From Aphelocoma coerulescens (Eukaryota; Chordata; Aves; Passeriformes; Corvidae): a stretch of DNA of 64,000 nucleotides. How positions within the stretch are numbered: position 1 is the stretch's first letter; every line of letters starts with the position of its first letter. Under the pieces are notes generated by a model, which worked only from the letters and a program-made list of their open reading frames with translations, ran no database searches and was not told where the DNA came from. The stretch is from positions 30,336,001 through 30,400,000 of the forward strand of contig NC_091020.1 of NCBI RefSeq assembly GCF_041296385.1, read 5' to 3'. Position numbers and translations under genes: made by a program. This document shows positions 13,801 to 25,604 of the stretch, one piece after another.

Positions 13801-16800
13801 TCCCTATCCCAACAACAGGAAAAACTCCTTTTAAAATCCTCCAGGCAGCACGCTGTAAGGCACAGCAGCTTTCCCTGTGCAGGGAAAGGGGAAGTTAAAT
13901 GACCTATTCCACTTCACCTCGAGTGCTATTTGCAGAGAGAGCTCCATTTGGACCACGGCAAGCTGACTATTCTCCTCATAACTGCGACATTTCTCTGCAC
14001 AATCAGGGTCTCCAGGCTTGGGTCTCTGCAGAGCAATTCCTGCTCCCAGTTGCAGCTTTCTCAATACTTTCTTTTTGCTGCTACTGTGCTTCAGAATGAA
14101 AGAGGAGGAAGAAAAGGAGAGCGGGAGATTGCTGCCCTTGCTGAAATGATCAATGGAAAGCACTTTGCCTTCTGTCTTGCAATCAGAGCCATGCAAGCAG
14201 AGCTGTTATAGGTCCTTCCAAAAAAATACCCTGGTTTCTCTTCTAAGAATTAGGAAAATATGAGATTCTCTCTAACTACTTAAACTGTTCCAAATTTGAA
14301 ATTTCTACAAAAATAAAAAGCCTATAAACTATGTTTCATAGTAAAAAATACTCTTGTTTCTCTTCTAAGAATTAGGAAAATATGAGATTCTCTCTAACTA
14401 ATTAAACTGTTCCAAATTTGAAATTTCCACAAAAATAAAAAGCCTATAAACTATGTTTCATAGTAAAAAATACTGTCACCTTTTAAAATAAATTGCCCTT
14501 AACCTTTAAAACTCAAAAGTTTAAAAATCAAAATTTAGAACTATGAGCTGCTCATAAAATGCTCCACAGAAGCCTTAGAAGTTCATGATCACCTCACTTT
14601 TCAAAAAAGCAATTTGAAGCATACACAGTAGAATCATTAATGGACAAAAGTATCACTATTCCTAAATATTAGAAGGCAAATAGTGTAACATTACTCTAAA
14701 ATCTGCTGTTCACTTTCCACATTCAAGCACATGCAACTGTTCAGGAGAAACAGTTTCCATGTACTTACTAAGCTTGCCCTTGTCAGTGTTAAGGGATAGC
14801 TCCATATTAAAGAGTGCCCTTGAATAAAAATAAAGAAGTTTGTAACTCCTGAATTGCCAGTCAATTTTCTGTCTTTAACTTAATTAAGAGTTCCAGCTTC
14901 TCTGCAAAGCAAAATAAGCTTTTATTCTACTTTATTGAATATATCTAGTATTAGTAATATAATATTTATACCACCATTATCTCACTTAAAAAAAACCCCA
15001 ACAATGTAAACAGACAATATTGCAGTCCTGAACTGGCTATAGGAGTCAATATAATCTCTTAGCAGTAAAAATACATTGCATTTGTATTTTTAGAAATTAA
15101 CAGTCCAGTTGCCAAAATTAATTTTGTGAATAACTCCATATATTCTTCATGTTTGCTGGTTCAAGTTCAGAAGATTTGTCAATCCCACTCCTTTCAGACT
15201 TTTGCCTTCTAGGTACCCAATATACAAGGCAATACTTTAATTTCTAGTTTCTTGTGTATTCTCCACTAGCAGGCTTCTTTTTTGCCAACTATTTTGCACA
15301 TAAGCTCCCACAGAATTCAGTAAAAGGCCTTCAAAGGGCAAAAACAACAGGGAGATTGTTCAGTCCAGATATTAAGATGCAAGAAGCTCACGTAGTAGTC
15401 ATATAGTCAATTAAACCATTGCTAAGCAACACAAGACACAATTCTTTCCCGTTTACACAGATTGTGAAATGTATGCAGATTTAATGCTTGTTCTAAAACT
15501 GTGAGTTTGGTGCAGTGCTCTGAAGTATCCAATGACATTTGCAATACCCTGCTTACAGAAACAATGAGCATGTCATCAAGGCAGAATCCCTTCCCCATTC
15601 CCACTAGGTGACAAAACACATAACCCACTGCATATGTGTGTTTTAACAGAGCAAACACCATGAATGACGTAACACAGATACTGTATTACACCTACTGTTT
15701 TGGATAGCTGTCTTGCTTTTTTTTTCCCCCTACTGGCAGCATGACAAAACACTGTCAAAACCAGCGTTCAGAGTCATTTCTATCTGATTAGCAAGTAGTC
15801 AAATATTTATTCATGATCTGACTCTGAATATGTCAGAACTGCATATTAAGTCACCCACATTTGTGTGCAGCTGAACGGTAGTTATGCATTTTTGGGGGGC
15901 TGGTATGAATGTTTTGTTGGTTACATCAATAAGAAAAGGTGACCTAAGAGACATAATCTGCCAGTATCATTTTGGCTCCATTGTTTCTGAAAGTATTTAA
16001 AAACACTAACACAAAATACCTGGGGAAATGTTGTCAGAGACTCCACCAGTGGTCTCCAAATTGGCAGTTTTGCAAGGCAATGAGGAACAGACACTGTGGA
16101 TCAAAGATCTCATATTTTGCTCCTGAATTTTTGTGATTATTAGCATCCTTTTAAAGCAGCAGTGCTTTGAACAAAGTAACCCACGTAAAAGTCAATTTAC
16201 TTCCTAATTTTAAGAAAAAATACAGAACAAAGAGCATACATTTTCAAAAATTAAAATTATATCTTAAGTTAGCTGCCAATTATCCACCAAGTTCCCTGTG
16301 TCTAATGGAAACTAGGATAATTTCTGCATGCACAGCTCATTTTTCAGAGCCATACAAGTATAAGAGTGACTTAGAAAATATTCCACCAAGTGTATCAAAA
16401 GCACATACACACAGACTGCTATTTAATTCCTCTGTGGCACTTTCCACAAACAGTCTGCAAGTCACCTGCTAAAAAAATTAACTTCTCATTCTCCTGTCGA
16501 TGCAATTCTGTGACCACAATTGATACAGAGGAAGCCATTTGCTTACATTCACAGTGACAGACAGTGGCAGAAACTGAACAGAAGTCACCCACAACTTCCC
16601 AGACCCACAGGCAGAGAAAGTCTGTGATAGATTTTTCCAGTAGCAGGTTTGATCCTGCAGAGCTCCAACTAAGATACAAAGCAAGAGGTGCTAAAGACCT
16701 TTTGGGATTAGGGCCGTAACACAAGGAACAGCTTCTTCCAGTAATGGCACTGGAAGCAAATATAACCATGAACTCTCTATCAGTAGATTCTTTTTTTTTT

Positions 16801-19800
16801 GTGGAGGAAATGCACTGAGGGCCTCACACTTAACCACTTGAGCCCAAGCACTTAAACAATGAACCATGACTGCTCACACAAGCACACCAACTTGCAGGAT
16901 GGAGTTTTTGGATGGAGAATACTTGCGTAACAACTGTAAATCCAGCCCCGAGCACGAGTTTAACTTATTTGCTCAGCTGGGAATGTAATCCTCATGTGCT
17001 CAAGCTTGGAGGATTTTCAGGTGTTATGCAAGTATTCTGAAAAACTTCAGAGCAGCCTCCAGCTGAAACACACAGGAGCAGCTAGAGATATGCAGCTGTA
17101 GGAAAGAAGTCTTGTGAGAGAGAGGAGCAAGGAAGCAAGAAGAGCAGAATGGAAGAAACCTCAGAACATCTCATTCCATCTCAATTTCAGAAATAAAAAT
17201 TTTCACTGAAATTCCCTTTGAAGAAAAAAAAAACTTAAATAAAAAATGTAGCTCAGGAAAGTCTCCCCAGTCCTTCCTTCCCAAGCTAAACAAAGCTTTG
17301 CAGAAGAAACACCAAAGCTGATATGACTTGGGTTCAGGGCAAAGCTGCAGAGCCTGTTTTTCATGTGGTGTACACATGTCCTGGCATGACACTCCCCACA
17401 TGTGACAGAAGCCAACAGCCAGCATGGGACAAACTAAAGGAAGAGAGCAGCAGAGGGCAGGATGCTGAAATCACTTCCAGCTGAGGAAGCTCCAAGGCTG
17501 CAAATGGTTTGGAGAACTGCAAGAGAAACCTGCCCAGGTGTTAAACATGCTCCTACAGGCCTCCCTTTCCGCTGTCAGAAACAGGATTCTGGGCTGGATG
17601 GAATCTTGGTCTAACTCAGTTTTATTCTCATTTTCTTCTGAGCATTTCTTCCAAACAGCAAAGACAGAGGACAGATTTCCTGGGATATCTGAGACTTTGG
17701 TGAAGGACAGCAGAACAGGAATGCAGCAACAAGCAAAGTGAAGAAAACAAGGAGGTCAGTGGATAGGAGGGAATGAAGAACAGTATGCTGACCTCAGTAG
17801 AAATACATAAAATCTTTGCTCAATCATAAGTGAACATAAGTTTCAAATTTTCTTTAATAATAAAAAAAGAGTTAAGGACAAGGTCTTCTCAATACAGCCT
17901 TGAATTGCAACATTTGGAACTAAAAATGACTCTTCCAAAATGACTTCAGAAGAAGCTGAATTAAACATACATGCCTTGGCAGCTAACAGGGATATGAAAA
18001 CTAACAGGTTTCTTACATCTTCAGCTCACTCACAGTGGAGAAAGAAGAATTTTGTTTACAATACAGTGTAGCATTGACTCCCCTGCATTCCTCCCTACCT
18101 TCAGAAATCATATTCCTACATTCTGAATGTTCAGAAGGGCTGGCTGAGGGAAGCTGTTCTCTTTCTTTCTTTTCAGTAATTAGGTCCCCTGTGCAAATGA
18201 AGTTACAATAAAACAAGACTTAGATCAAAGAGAAACAATTTTATCTAAACACGTGACTTGGTCTGTTCTCACTGTAATCACAGGCAAACTTGGTAAAGCA
18301 GCAATCACTTAAAGTATATCTACAGGAACTTTTCTGGAGTGGGACAGCCAGAATAGTTGTGAGAGTTGCATTCACTGCTCCTTAAAACATAGGTACAAAT
18401 AATATTATTAGTAAGTAACAGTGAACTCAAAAAAGCAGTCAACAATTTGCCACAGTCAACACAGTATTCTGGTATTTAGCCTTTTAGTATTAAATGAATA
18501 ATCAACATATACAAACCTCTTCTTTCGTTTTCTTATTTTCTGCTCTAAGCTCTTCATATTCACCAATAGCTACACATGGAAAAAAAAAGAAAAAAGTTAA
18601 TGTAGCAGTACCTCTTCCCAAATTTGCTCTCCATTTGATTAAATTGAAAACTCTTCTGTTTGTCTACACAGACTTCTTAAATAACATGGGTCATAAACTT
18701 CATTAATAGCCTATTAATATCTTATGAACTGGATATCCTTCTAGAATTGAAGCAATTAGGAAGTGTCTGAAAAAGATGGTAGCTCCCAAAACAATCAATT
18801 TTGATCAATGTAGAATTAAACAATCTTATTGATTGAGTTCAAAAATTACAAGGTGAATATACTGGTTTGCAGTGACAATTTCAAACCCACACTGGCTCAG
18901 GTTACAGATCAATCCTAGAAAGAATGGTTCATGCAATATATAGGTACCTGCACAGTAGCTGATCCCTGCACCAGGAAAACCAGGGTCTCCCATCCATCCC
19001 TTTACTTTGTCCCCATTTCTCCTTACGTACCCAAGATTCCTACCCACCTCCCATGCTCAAGAAGCAGGAAAAAAAAAACCAAAACAAAAACCAACAGGTA
19101 GATAAACAAAAAAGAAACCACGCTGGTGAAACAATGTATTTCCTACACAGGAACACAAAGGCTGTGCCTCTTCATGACTGCTCCACTGCCAAGCATTCCC
19201 TGTTCCCTTCAGGAATACAAGGGAAGAGACTTCTACCATCCAGATGCAAGAAAATGAGTGAAAACTGTATCAACAGATACAATTCAAGCTCCCTCATACT
19301 TGAAAACTGCTCATGTTCACTCGCCTTTAAGGCAAAGTCATTCTTTCCATTCAATACTCTACAAATGACTGCAAAATGTAAATACAGATTTGCCCCACCC
19401 TCAACAGCTCTCTTCTGTTCTCCACGAACAGAGAACTCTGAATCATTAGCCCTGAAGGAGAAAATAAATAACAGAATATTCTGGGCTATAGCTCTTAATC
19501 CACCCAAAACATATTCCCAGCCAGCCCTGCTCTTTCTTACAGTAAAAGGGTAAAACCCCAAAATAGCCAACATGAGTGAACACAGCATGTTCCTTCACAA
19601 CAATGACCACACTTATGCACCAACTACACACTCCACAGCTCAGCTGGCCAGAAGGGACTGTCCTGTAAGCACATATCAATGCCCTTTATCAGTATTAAAT
19701 TAAGTAGGTAACTTTGTATGCAGAAGCTCCTTTAATTGTAAAACTTAGTCTTTTGATTTTTAGTTGTGAACCTGTGTCTCCCGAACCTGAATTTGCTAAC

Positions 19801-22800
19801 AAAATGTAAGTATTATCTAAATTAGATGTTTTATATATTAGGTACTTACTGTGGCTAAAAAGCACTTATTACTAAAACAAGGCCATAAGGGTAAAAGTAT
19901 ATAATGACTATAATTCACAGTGAACCACAGAAAAGACACCTTCATTTACACAGAGTGAGGTGGTGACTCTTCCTACTCTTTTTATTAAAAAATTAATCTA
20001 CCCCTTTCCTAAAGCTACATATTAAAAACCACAAATTAAAAAAACCCCCAAACTTTAAAAATGCTACATGCATATATACTTCAGTATTTATATTGCAAAC
20101 CAGGGTGGCCTTCAAGTAGATTGAGAGCCCTTCCATGCCAAATCAATAAGTAATGCCACTTCTGCACTTCAAACCTACTTATTTAATCAAAAAATAAGTA
20201 GAGCTGTCAAAGGAAGCAAGTATCATTCCACTGTTTATGCTTCCATATCATGGACCAGGCATGACTTTACTGGTACAGGCAAGAGAAAGAGCTGACAGTG
20301 CAAGAAGTCCTCTGCTCAAGATGAAACAAGCTATCCAGATCAAGTCATGTTTTGTTGGTAGAAGTAAACTAACACTTGCCTTTTTGGATATATCATTAGA
20401 GACAGAAATACCCCTGTCAGCACCAGAGGCTTTAATGGAGCTGCTGCCACCACATTCCTCCTCCCAGTGTACATGGAATAGGAAGAATCAGGCCAAGAAC
20501 GTTGTGCAAACTCTCAAACAACAACGGCCTCCGACATGCACAGAGTGCATGTGAAGTGCTGTCAGAGGATAAACAAAAGCCAAAAGGGATCAATTTTTCC
20601 CTTGTTCCCCACTTTAGGCTCAAAGATCCCTTCTACCAAATCCAGGTGATCAGTACTTCAACAGGATGCAATATGGCACTAGCAGCACCAGCCAGATGCA
20701 AACTATGTCCAAATGTGCCTGGGCAGCATTTTTAACACCTCCTCCTGTAAAGGGGAATGTATGGGATGGCATTACACTCATCACTTTACAATGACTCAGA
20801 ATACATAAAACTATTATCAGGCCTAAAGCTTACATGGGCAAAACAAGCTTTTGGTCACATATCAGTTGCATTTGCTGAAACTTACAAGGCTCAATTACCA
20901 AACAGTTGTTAATAAACAAATAAAAATCACCTAAGTACATGAAGGTAATTGTTAGGTAGAAATAGTGTAAGTCAGCTCCTACATCTGTGCTCCCATACAC
21001 CTTGATTTTACTCAAATCTGTGGAAGTGTGTACAAGTTATTTTAATAAAACCCCAAATTTGCATCTTGCAGTCTTACAGCTTCCTGGAAAAAACAGGGCA
21101 GGGAAACCAGACACGCCACTGCCTGATAAAGACCAACCACTAAGTTCACACCAAAAGATTTGCCTTCACAAGTTCATGAAAATAAGATAGGGTTCAATAC
21201 AAGAAACTGAAGTGGGAAAAACATTAATACATTCAAGCAAGATGTGTTCTGCTGGGGAATGATGGCTGCTGTGTATGAAGATATACACACAGGTACATGG
21301 GGAAAAAAATAAGTTGTAGAGCAGATGACTACACAGGGGAATAAGGCAGCCAACAAGGTGTCCTAAGAAATTTCTCTGGCCATAAAAATTACCCACCTGC
21401 CACAAAGAAGAATAAATTTTTCAGACATTAGGAGCTTGTCAATAGCAACATTTAAAAGGTACTGCTCTGAGATACTGCTGCCAGATTGGCAGTCTAGTCC
21501 GTGCCTTAGAAGATACATGATGTTCCCTTATTCAAAGGTGCTGACATTATAAGAAAAAGTTTTAAGAGATCAAATAGATCATAATTTTTAAAAAAGCATG
21601 CAGAGCCATAGTGTTTGGGACTAGAGACTGGAAATCATCACACCTCATCAAACCCAGCCAACAAACACAGAGCAAGGTTAGACCTTTCGAAAATGAAGAA
21701 AATCCAGGCAACATAAACACCTTTAGTATATGTGTGGTTAACAGCAGTTGTTAACCACTGTAATTTAGCAAAGTGACCAGAAATGTGGCTATGACAGTGG
21801 CAGTGCTGAAGTGTAATTTTACCCAGTTTATAACTCCAGACACTTTGACCACTGACTCCTGTTTTCAACTGAACAAAAAAGGGACTATTGCAGAAGATGA
21901 CTCTGTCTTTAAGGGCAAGGTACCAGCAGTGCCAATAAAACCAAACAAGGCAATCTTCCAGGCAGGTAATCAACTACTGTTATGATTCAGCTGTTAGTCA
22001 AGTTTGCTACCATTCCTCAGGTTCTTCAACCAACCAGGTTTTGTTTGCCAAATTGTTTTGTGTTTAATTCTTACCCATAGGAATATAAGGCAAGTTGAAT
22101 AGAAGTGTGCACCATTGGAAACATCACTAAAAGTACAGTTAGGCAATAGTATTATTTATGGCAGATCTGCTTTATTAAACCAAGCCATTTCAGAAAACTG
22201 TTTGAGGATTAAAACTCAAACAACACTTTAAAGTCCAAAATATCATCAATACAGAGATCTTGTTTCTTCATGATGCTCACCTTAAGCTCGGTAATGGAGC
22301 AAGCTGAAGAATGATCAGTATCAGGTATCTGAGTCTAACCCACAGGACTTGGAAAATTCAGCATGGGTGAAAGATAAGCAATCTTGCCCACAGATGGCTT
22401 CAGTGTCCTTGTTGCTGCTCAGAGCTCTGCCAAACAGCAGAGCAAATTTGCCCAAGCCCCAGAGAGCCTCACAGCTGCCACTGAGCATTGAGCAGGCAGC
22501 TACAAAACACCTGCCTCAGGTTCAATCTCCTGACCTTGGCTGGGAGAAGTATAAGCAGCAGCTGAAATGTGACAGCAGTCAGCCACATGCTGCTATCTGC
22601 CTTCCCTTCTACCTATGGCAACATTTCTCAGACAGTTCATTTACCTGGTGCCAGGCAAGTTTCTCAAGACTAGAAAATCACATCCTGAAAAAGAAACCAA
22701 GGAAATGGCTACTGAAGGAATGTTTTCTGAAACCTCTCCAAGCCAATCTGTGTTTCTCATAAATCCGACTACACATCGGGAATCTGAAGCCATACAGCAC

Positions 22801-25325
22801 TCTGAACAAAATAAAGACAATACTCATTACCCCAAATATTCAGATCAAGCAGATCCTTCCAGCAACTGCATTTTTTTCTAAAATAATACTGTTGCCTACA
22901 TTTGGAAGCAATAAACAGGAAAATTAAGAGACTCTGTTCAACAGACCATCCTAAAATTACTTGAGGGAAGTTGGTGGTATCTAAAATAGTCTTGTTTTGT
23001 TATCAATAAGAATGGAGGGGACACTATCTATTCAAATTTACAGTATATAAAGAGTAAGCAATTTTACTTACCTACAGGAACAATATGTTTTATTTTACTA
23101 TTAGAATAATTTCATTTCTCTCATTACCTTCTCATTGCTTGAGCTTTTTACTCTAGGCACCAGACTCATCAAGTTAACACAATTTAACTACTGATTTAAC
23201 TATGTGTGCTACCATATTTTTTGCTCAGTTTTAGATGTAAAACAGAAGAGGTTTTTTTTTCCCACGGGCTAACTTTTTGCCTACCTAAAACAACTTTCTC
23301 ACCAGCCACATAATCACAAAAGTGTATGTTAGCATCACAAGAACACACTAGAACTCCTGTGTTTAGGGATGAACATCCACCAAGAGCAGAGCCTTACAGG
23401 ACTGTGTCTGCTAAGTACAGCTTCTATTTCAACAGCTCAGGTGGATCTGGGACACCCAGTCCTCAAGTTACAGTAACTTTCCCTTGAACTAATTCCTCTA
23501 GTCCTGTAAAATTTCCTTAGACATTAAAGGATACCCAGCCCACTGGTGTAGAAGACTTTCAGAGAGCAGAACTGAAGCCCTGCTCTAAACAACTTCAATG
23601 GGCTCAGTTTTCTTTAAATAATAACCCAACTTGTCTTTTTTGCAACTGATTGTTGTCATTTTAACAAATGCCCTCTGGAGGCAACAGTACTGGAGGGAAG
23701 CAGTCAGTTAGCAAGAGAACCAGATTTTGAGCCTTACTTTTTGGTCTCAGATTATCAAAACACACAGATGTAAGATTATTGTTTTACACCCACTGAATCC
23801 TTCCAAGGCAGAATCTAACTTGTGTTGCTGGTAATCGTGAAATTCCAAAGCTGAGTGTCTAAGAAAAACCTAAAAAGTGCCAAAGCAGGTCATAAATAGT
23901 CCATTAATATCCAGATGAAACTTGGTTAAGAAAAGCTTCTGCTATGCAGCAAAGGTGAGGGAGTGCATTTATGATCAGAATGAATGACAGAAAATTGGGC
24001 ACTTATCACACCCCTGTAATTTCACTCTTTTACACAATTTTGTCCAATAGGTCCTTTCCAAATAGCTCATCCCAGGCTCACAGGAGACCAGGAGAGCTCA
24101 GTTGTGGGAATTTCCAGCTGTGAATTCCAGAGTGGCTCCTTCACACCTCCTGCACATGAAGCTGTGGCACAGGAGGCAACACTGACCACTTGGTGCACAA
24201 GGAGATGTTCACAATTCAAACAAATCTTCCAACATTTGAATGTGCCTACCTGACTAACTAAGGCTGCACCTCTGCTGGATCAACCTGGCTCAGGGACAGA
24301 CTGACCACAGGGGAGTTAAAAAAATGGCTTATGAGCACCCAAGCTCTTTTCCACGTGCCTTCTTGCAGAAGATTAAATATTACAGTGTTTTAGTTTCTGA
24401 GTCAAACTGTGCACTCATGAAACTGACCATGCTGAAATTCTGGACTGTTCTACTAAAGCACCGAAAGCGACTCACATCCAGCACCAAACCAGCCAGGATG
24501 GAACTACCAAAGCTCTACAGAAACTGATGGTGCACCAGGGCGAGCCCTGAGCTATCAGCGGGAAGTTTGCTCGCTTATGAGGACCGACATTGCAGCTGTT
24601 TGATGGGTCGGGTGGGGATCGGATCCTGCAGCACGGAGCGGGAGATGAGACACGCTGCCAGGTTAGGCACAGCCCGGCGCTCCACGCGAGGCTCAGCGCC
24701 GCGGAGGCACAGCGAGGCGGACACACTGTCAGCCTGGAGCTGTCCGGTCCTGCGGGCCCTGCGGCAGCCCGGCCGGGGCTCGGACCCAGCTCCCCGCCAG
24801 GGCAGCACCGAGCGGGCAGGGCCGGGCCGAGGCACCCACGGCCCATGTGCCGCGGCACCGCCGCCTCCCGCCCTCGCCATCGGCCTCTGCGACGGCCGGG
24901 CTCGCAGAGCCACTCAATCAACTGGGCTGGAAAAAGCCCTCCGAGATTATCCAATCCAACCCATCTTCAGACAAGAGCGGGCACCTGCGGGGCGGGCGCC
25001 CACATGGGGAAGAGCCAACACGTTCCACTCCCCTGCTTTATTTCATTAAGGCTTTTATTATTTCCCTTCTGCACGGGCAGAGCAAGGGGCCTGGGAGCGG
25101 GGCCGGGGGACGCCCAGGCCGCGCCCACCCCGCCGCGCCACGTCCCCCCGCCGGGCGCGGAGCCCTCGCCCCGCGGCGGCCACGCTCCCGCCGGCCGAGC
25201 CCGGGCCAGCGGCGGAGCGGGGGGAGCCGCTTTCTCCAGCGCCGGAGGCGGCGCCGCCCGCCCCTACCTTGGTCCTTCAGGCTGGCGAGGAGCTCCAGCT
25301 GCTTCTCCTCGTCGGAGCTGTTCAT
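1733..25325 (-). CDS. SHTN1: SHTN1 (shootin-1), 5' part, coding exons 1-7
   Basis: Joined coding exons, in transcript order: 25268-25325, 18517-18569, 11874-11934, 7683-7777, 5404-5572, 2752-2849, 1733-1814, together 616 nt or 205 codons plus one base. The translation follows vertebrate shootin-1 from its N-terminus (MNSSDEEKQL) through the coiled-coil segments. From knowledge of the family: shootin-1 is a cytoplasmic clutch protein of neurons that couples actin retrograde flow, via cortactin, to the adhesion molecule L1CAM, and it acts in axon specification and netrin-1-guided outgrowth. What is seen: almost entirely charged heptad-type sequence, an acidic Ser/Thr-rich linker around residues 114-135, intact splice sites and compatible phases at all six internal junctions. 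The remaining coiled coil, the proline-rich stretch and the C-terminal region of the roughly 600-residue protein are missing because the gene runs off the left edge. No frameshift or stop was found. Identity is very secure; the downstream structure cannot be judged. Confidence 0.97.
1815..2751 (-). other. SHTN1: SHTN1 intron 6 (937 nt)
   Basis: Short GT-AG intron. A T-rich homopolymer run lies at 2141-2162 on the plus strand. Nothing else recognisable. Confidence 0.85.
2752..2849 (-). CDS. SHTN1: SHTN1 coding exon 6
   Basis: Acceptor ACTGCAG|AGCTGC and donor GAAGAA|GTATGT. The exon is 98 nt and encodes residues 146-178, beginning ELRDQIVSVHEEKKTLAIEL and ending AEVIEE. This is coiled coil with near-identity to mammalian shootin-1. 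Phase 1 in, phase 0 out. Confidence 0.97.
2850..5403 (-). other. SHTN1: SHTN1 intron 5 (2,554 nt)
   Basis: GT-AG intron between residues 145 and 146. AT-rich unique-looking sequence; no exon or transposon recognised. Confidence 0.85.
5404..5572 (-). CDS. SHTN1: SHTN1 coding exon 5 (includes Ser101)
   Basis: Acceptor CCTTTCAG|CTGAAC and donor ATAAAAG|GTGAGT. The exon is 169 nt and encodes residues 90-145 plus one base of codon 146. It begins LNKENKTLKRISMLYMAKLG, then an acidic linker (EEINIDEDESSTDTEA), and ends QQQIK. Ser101 (codon at 5539-5537) lies in K-R-I-S and corresponds to the Pak1 phosphorylation site reported for rodent shootin1, a modification known to strengthen coupling to actin flow. 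The linker carries several Ser/Thr next to acidic residues and is more diverged from mammals than the flanking coils. Confidence 0.97.
5573..7682 (-). other. SHTN1: SHTN1 intron 4 (2,110 nt)
   Basis: GT-AG intron. There is a G-rich/A-rich low-complexity stretch near 7008-7048. No exon or transposon recognised. Confidence 0.85.
7683..7777 (-). CDS. SHTN1: SHTN1 coding exon 4
   Basis: Acceptor ACTTAG? read as CCCTTAG|TTTCTC, donor TCTAAG|GTGAGA. The exon is 95 nt and encodes residues 58-89, beginning ISHMVIEEVN and ending AEALASK. The Met-Val-Ile-Glu-Glu-Val block and the Cys-Arg-Glu-Ser-Ala-Glu-Ala-Leu-Ala block are diagnostic for shootin-1. Phase 1 in, phase 0 out. Confidence 0.96.
9660..10780. 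promoter_or_regulatory. candidate conserved non-coding block in SHTN1 intron 3
   Basis: About 1.1 kb of non-repetitive, low-CpG sequence dense in homeodomain-type cores: AACTAATTAG at 9901-9910, TCTAATTATG near 9976-9985, GTAATTAC near 10146-10153, TTAATTG near 10240-10246. There is no long open frame and no transposon signature. This texture is typical of deeply conserved developmental enhancers, and SHTN1 lies beside developmental homeobox genes in vertebrates. Conservation itself is inferred, not measured. Confidence 0.4.
11513..11535 (+). repeat. (ATT)n microsatellite
   Basis: Nearly perfect ATT trinucleotide run inside SHTN1 intron 3. Confidence 0.9.
11874..11934 (-). CDS. SHTN1: SHTN1 coding exon 3
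   Basis: Acceptor TCTACAG|TGTGAC and donor CAGAAAA|GTAAGC. The exon is 61 nt and encodes residues 38-57 (CDKIKQERDEAVKKLEEFQK) plus one base of codon 58. It continues the coiled coil and closely matches human shootin-1 at the same place. Confidence 0.96.
11935..18516 (-). other. SHTN1: SHTN1 intron 2 (6,582 nt)
   Basis: GT-AG intron. It holds a 122-nt tandem duplication at 14221-14464, listed separately. Elsewhere there are only short homopolymers (for example T10 near 16791-16800) and unrecognised unique sequence. Confidence 0.85.
14221..14464. repeat. 122-nt tandem duplication (two copies)
   Basis: Copy 1 is 14221-14342 and copy 2 is 14343-14464. Aligned by eye they differ at about 4 of 122 positions with no gap, and the first ten bases of the unit (AAAAAATACT) recur at 14465. 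This is a recent local duplication of AT-rich intron sequence, not a known transposon. Confidence 0.93.
18517..18569 (-). CDS. SHTN1: SHTN1 coding exon 2
   Basis: Acceptor TGTAG|CTATT and donor GAAGAG|GTTTGT. The exon is 53 nt and encodes residues 20-37: AIGEYEELRAENKKTKEE. It starts in phase 1 and ends in phase 0, matching exon 1 and exon 3. The last residue is Glu where I recall Lys in human shootin-1. The stretch begins the N-terminal coiled coil. Confidence 0.95.
18570..25267 (-). other. SHTN1: SHTN1 intron 1 (6,698 nt)
   Basis: GT-AG intron. Its 5' end (right side) lies inside the promoter CpG island and carries a short CR1-like tail near 24922-24968. From 18570 to about 24580 I see unique AT-rich sequence with no exon. 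An open frame of 137 codons on the plus strand at 22349-22762 resembles no known protein. Confidence 0.85.
24922..24968 (-). mobile_element. short CR1-like 3' tail fragment
   Basis: The plus strand reads GGCTGGAAAAAGCCCTCCGA followed by GATTATCCAATCCAACCC, the reverse complement of the usual CR1 LINE 3' end (tail motif with 'ggttgga...' on the sense strand). Only about 45 bp remain, inside the CpG island in intron 1, so the call is tentative. Confidence 0.5.
25268..25325 (-). CDS. SHTN1: SHTN1 coding exon 1 with start codon
   Basis: The ATG is at 25325-25323 and encodes MNSSDEEKQLELLASLKDQ (residues 1-19) plus the first base of codon 20. The donor reads CAAG|GTAGGG. This N-terminus is the shootin-1 start, differing from my memory of the human protein at only a few positions, which decides the start. 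The exon lies inside a CpG island. A 5' UTR must precede it (to the right), but its transcription start cannot be fixed from sequence. Confidence 0.97.
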
Positions 25326-25604
25326 CCTGCCCCGCCACCGCCGCCGCCACGGGCCGGCGGCTGCCCCGCTGCGCTCCGCCCCACCGAGCGCGGCTTCACC
25401 TGGCAGCGGGCGGGCGGCGGCGGCCGCAGCCCCGGGGCGCGGCGGGCGCGGCGAGCGGCCCGGCCCGCTCCGCTCTGCACATGCCCAGACTCCCGCGGCG
25501 CCCCAGTGAGCATGTGCGGGTGCGGGCACGGCCGCCCCGGCCCGCGGGCAGCTCCGCCGGGCGGGACACACCCCGAGCCCGGCCGGCCTGGCGGCGAGCG
25601 GAAT

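Noticed and set aside
22349..22762. 137-codon plus-strand open frame in intron 1
   Set aside because: No domain, no similarity recognised and no splice or promoter context; length is within chance for a window this size.
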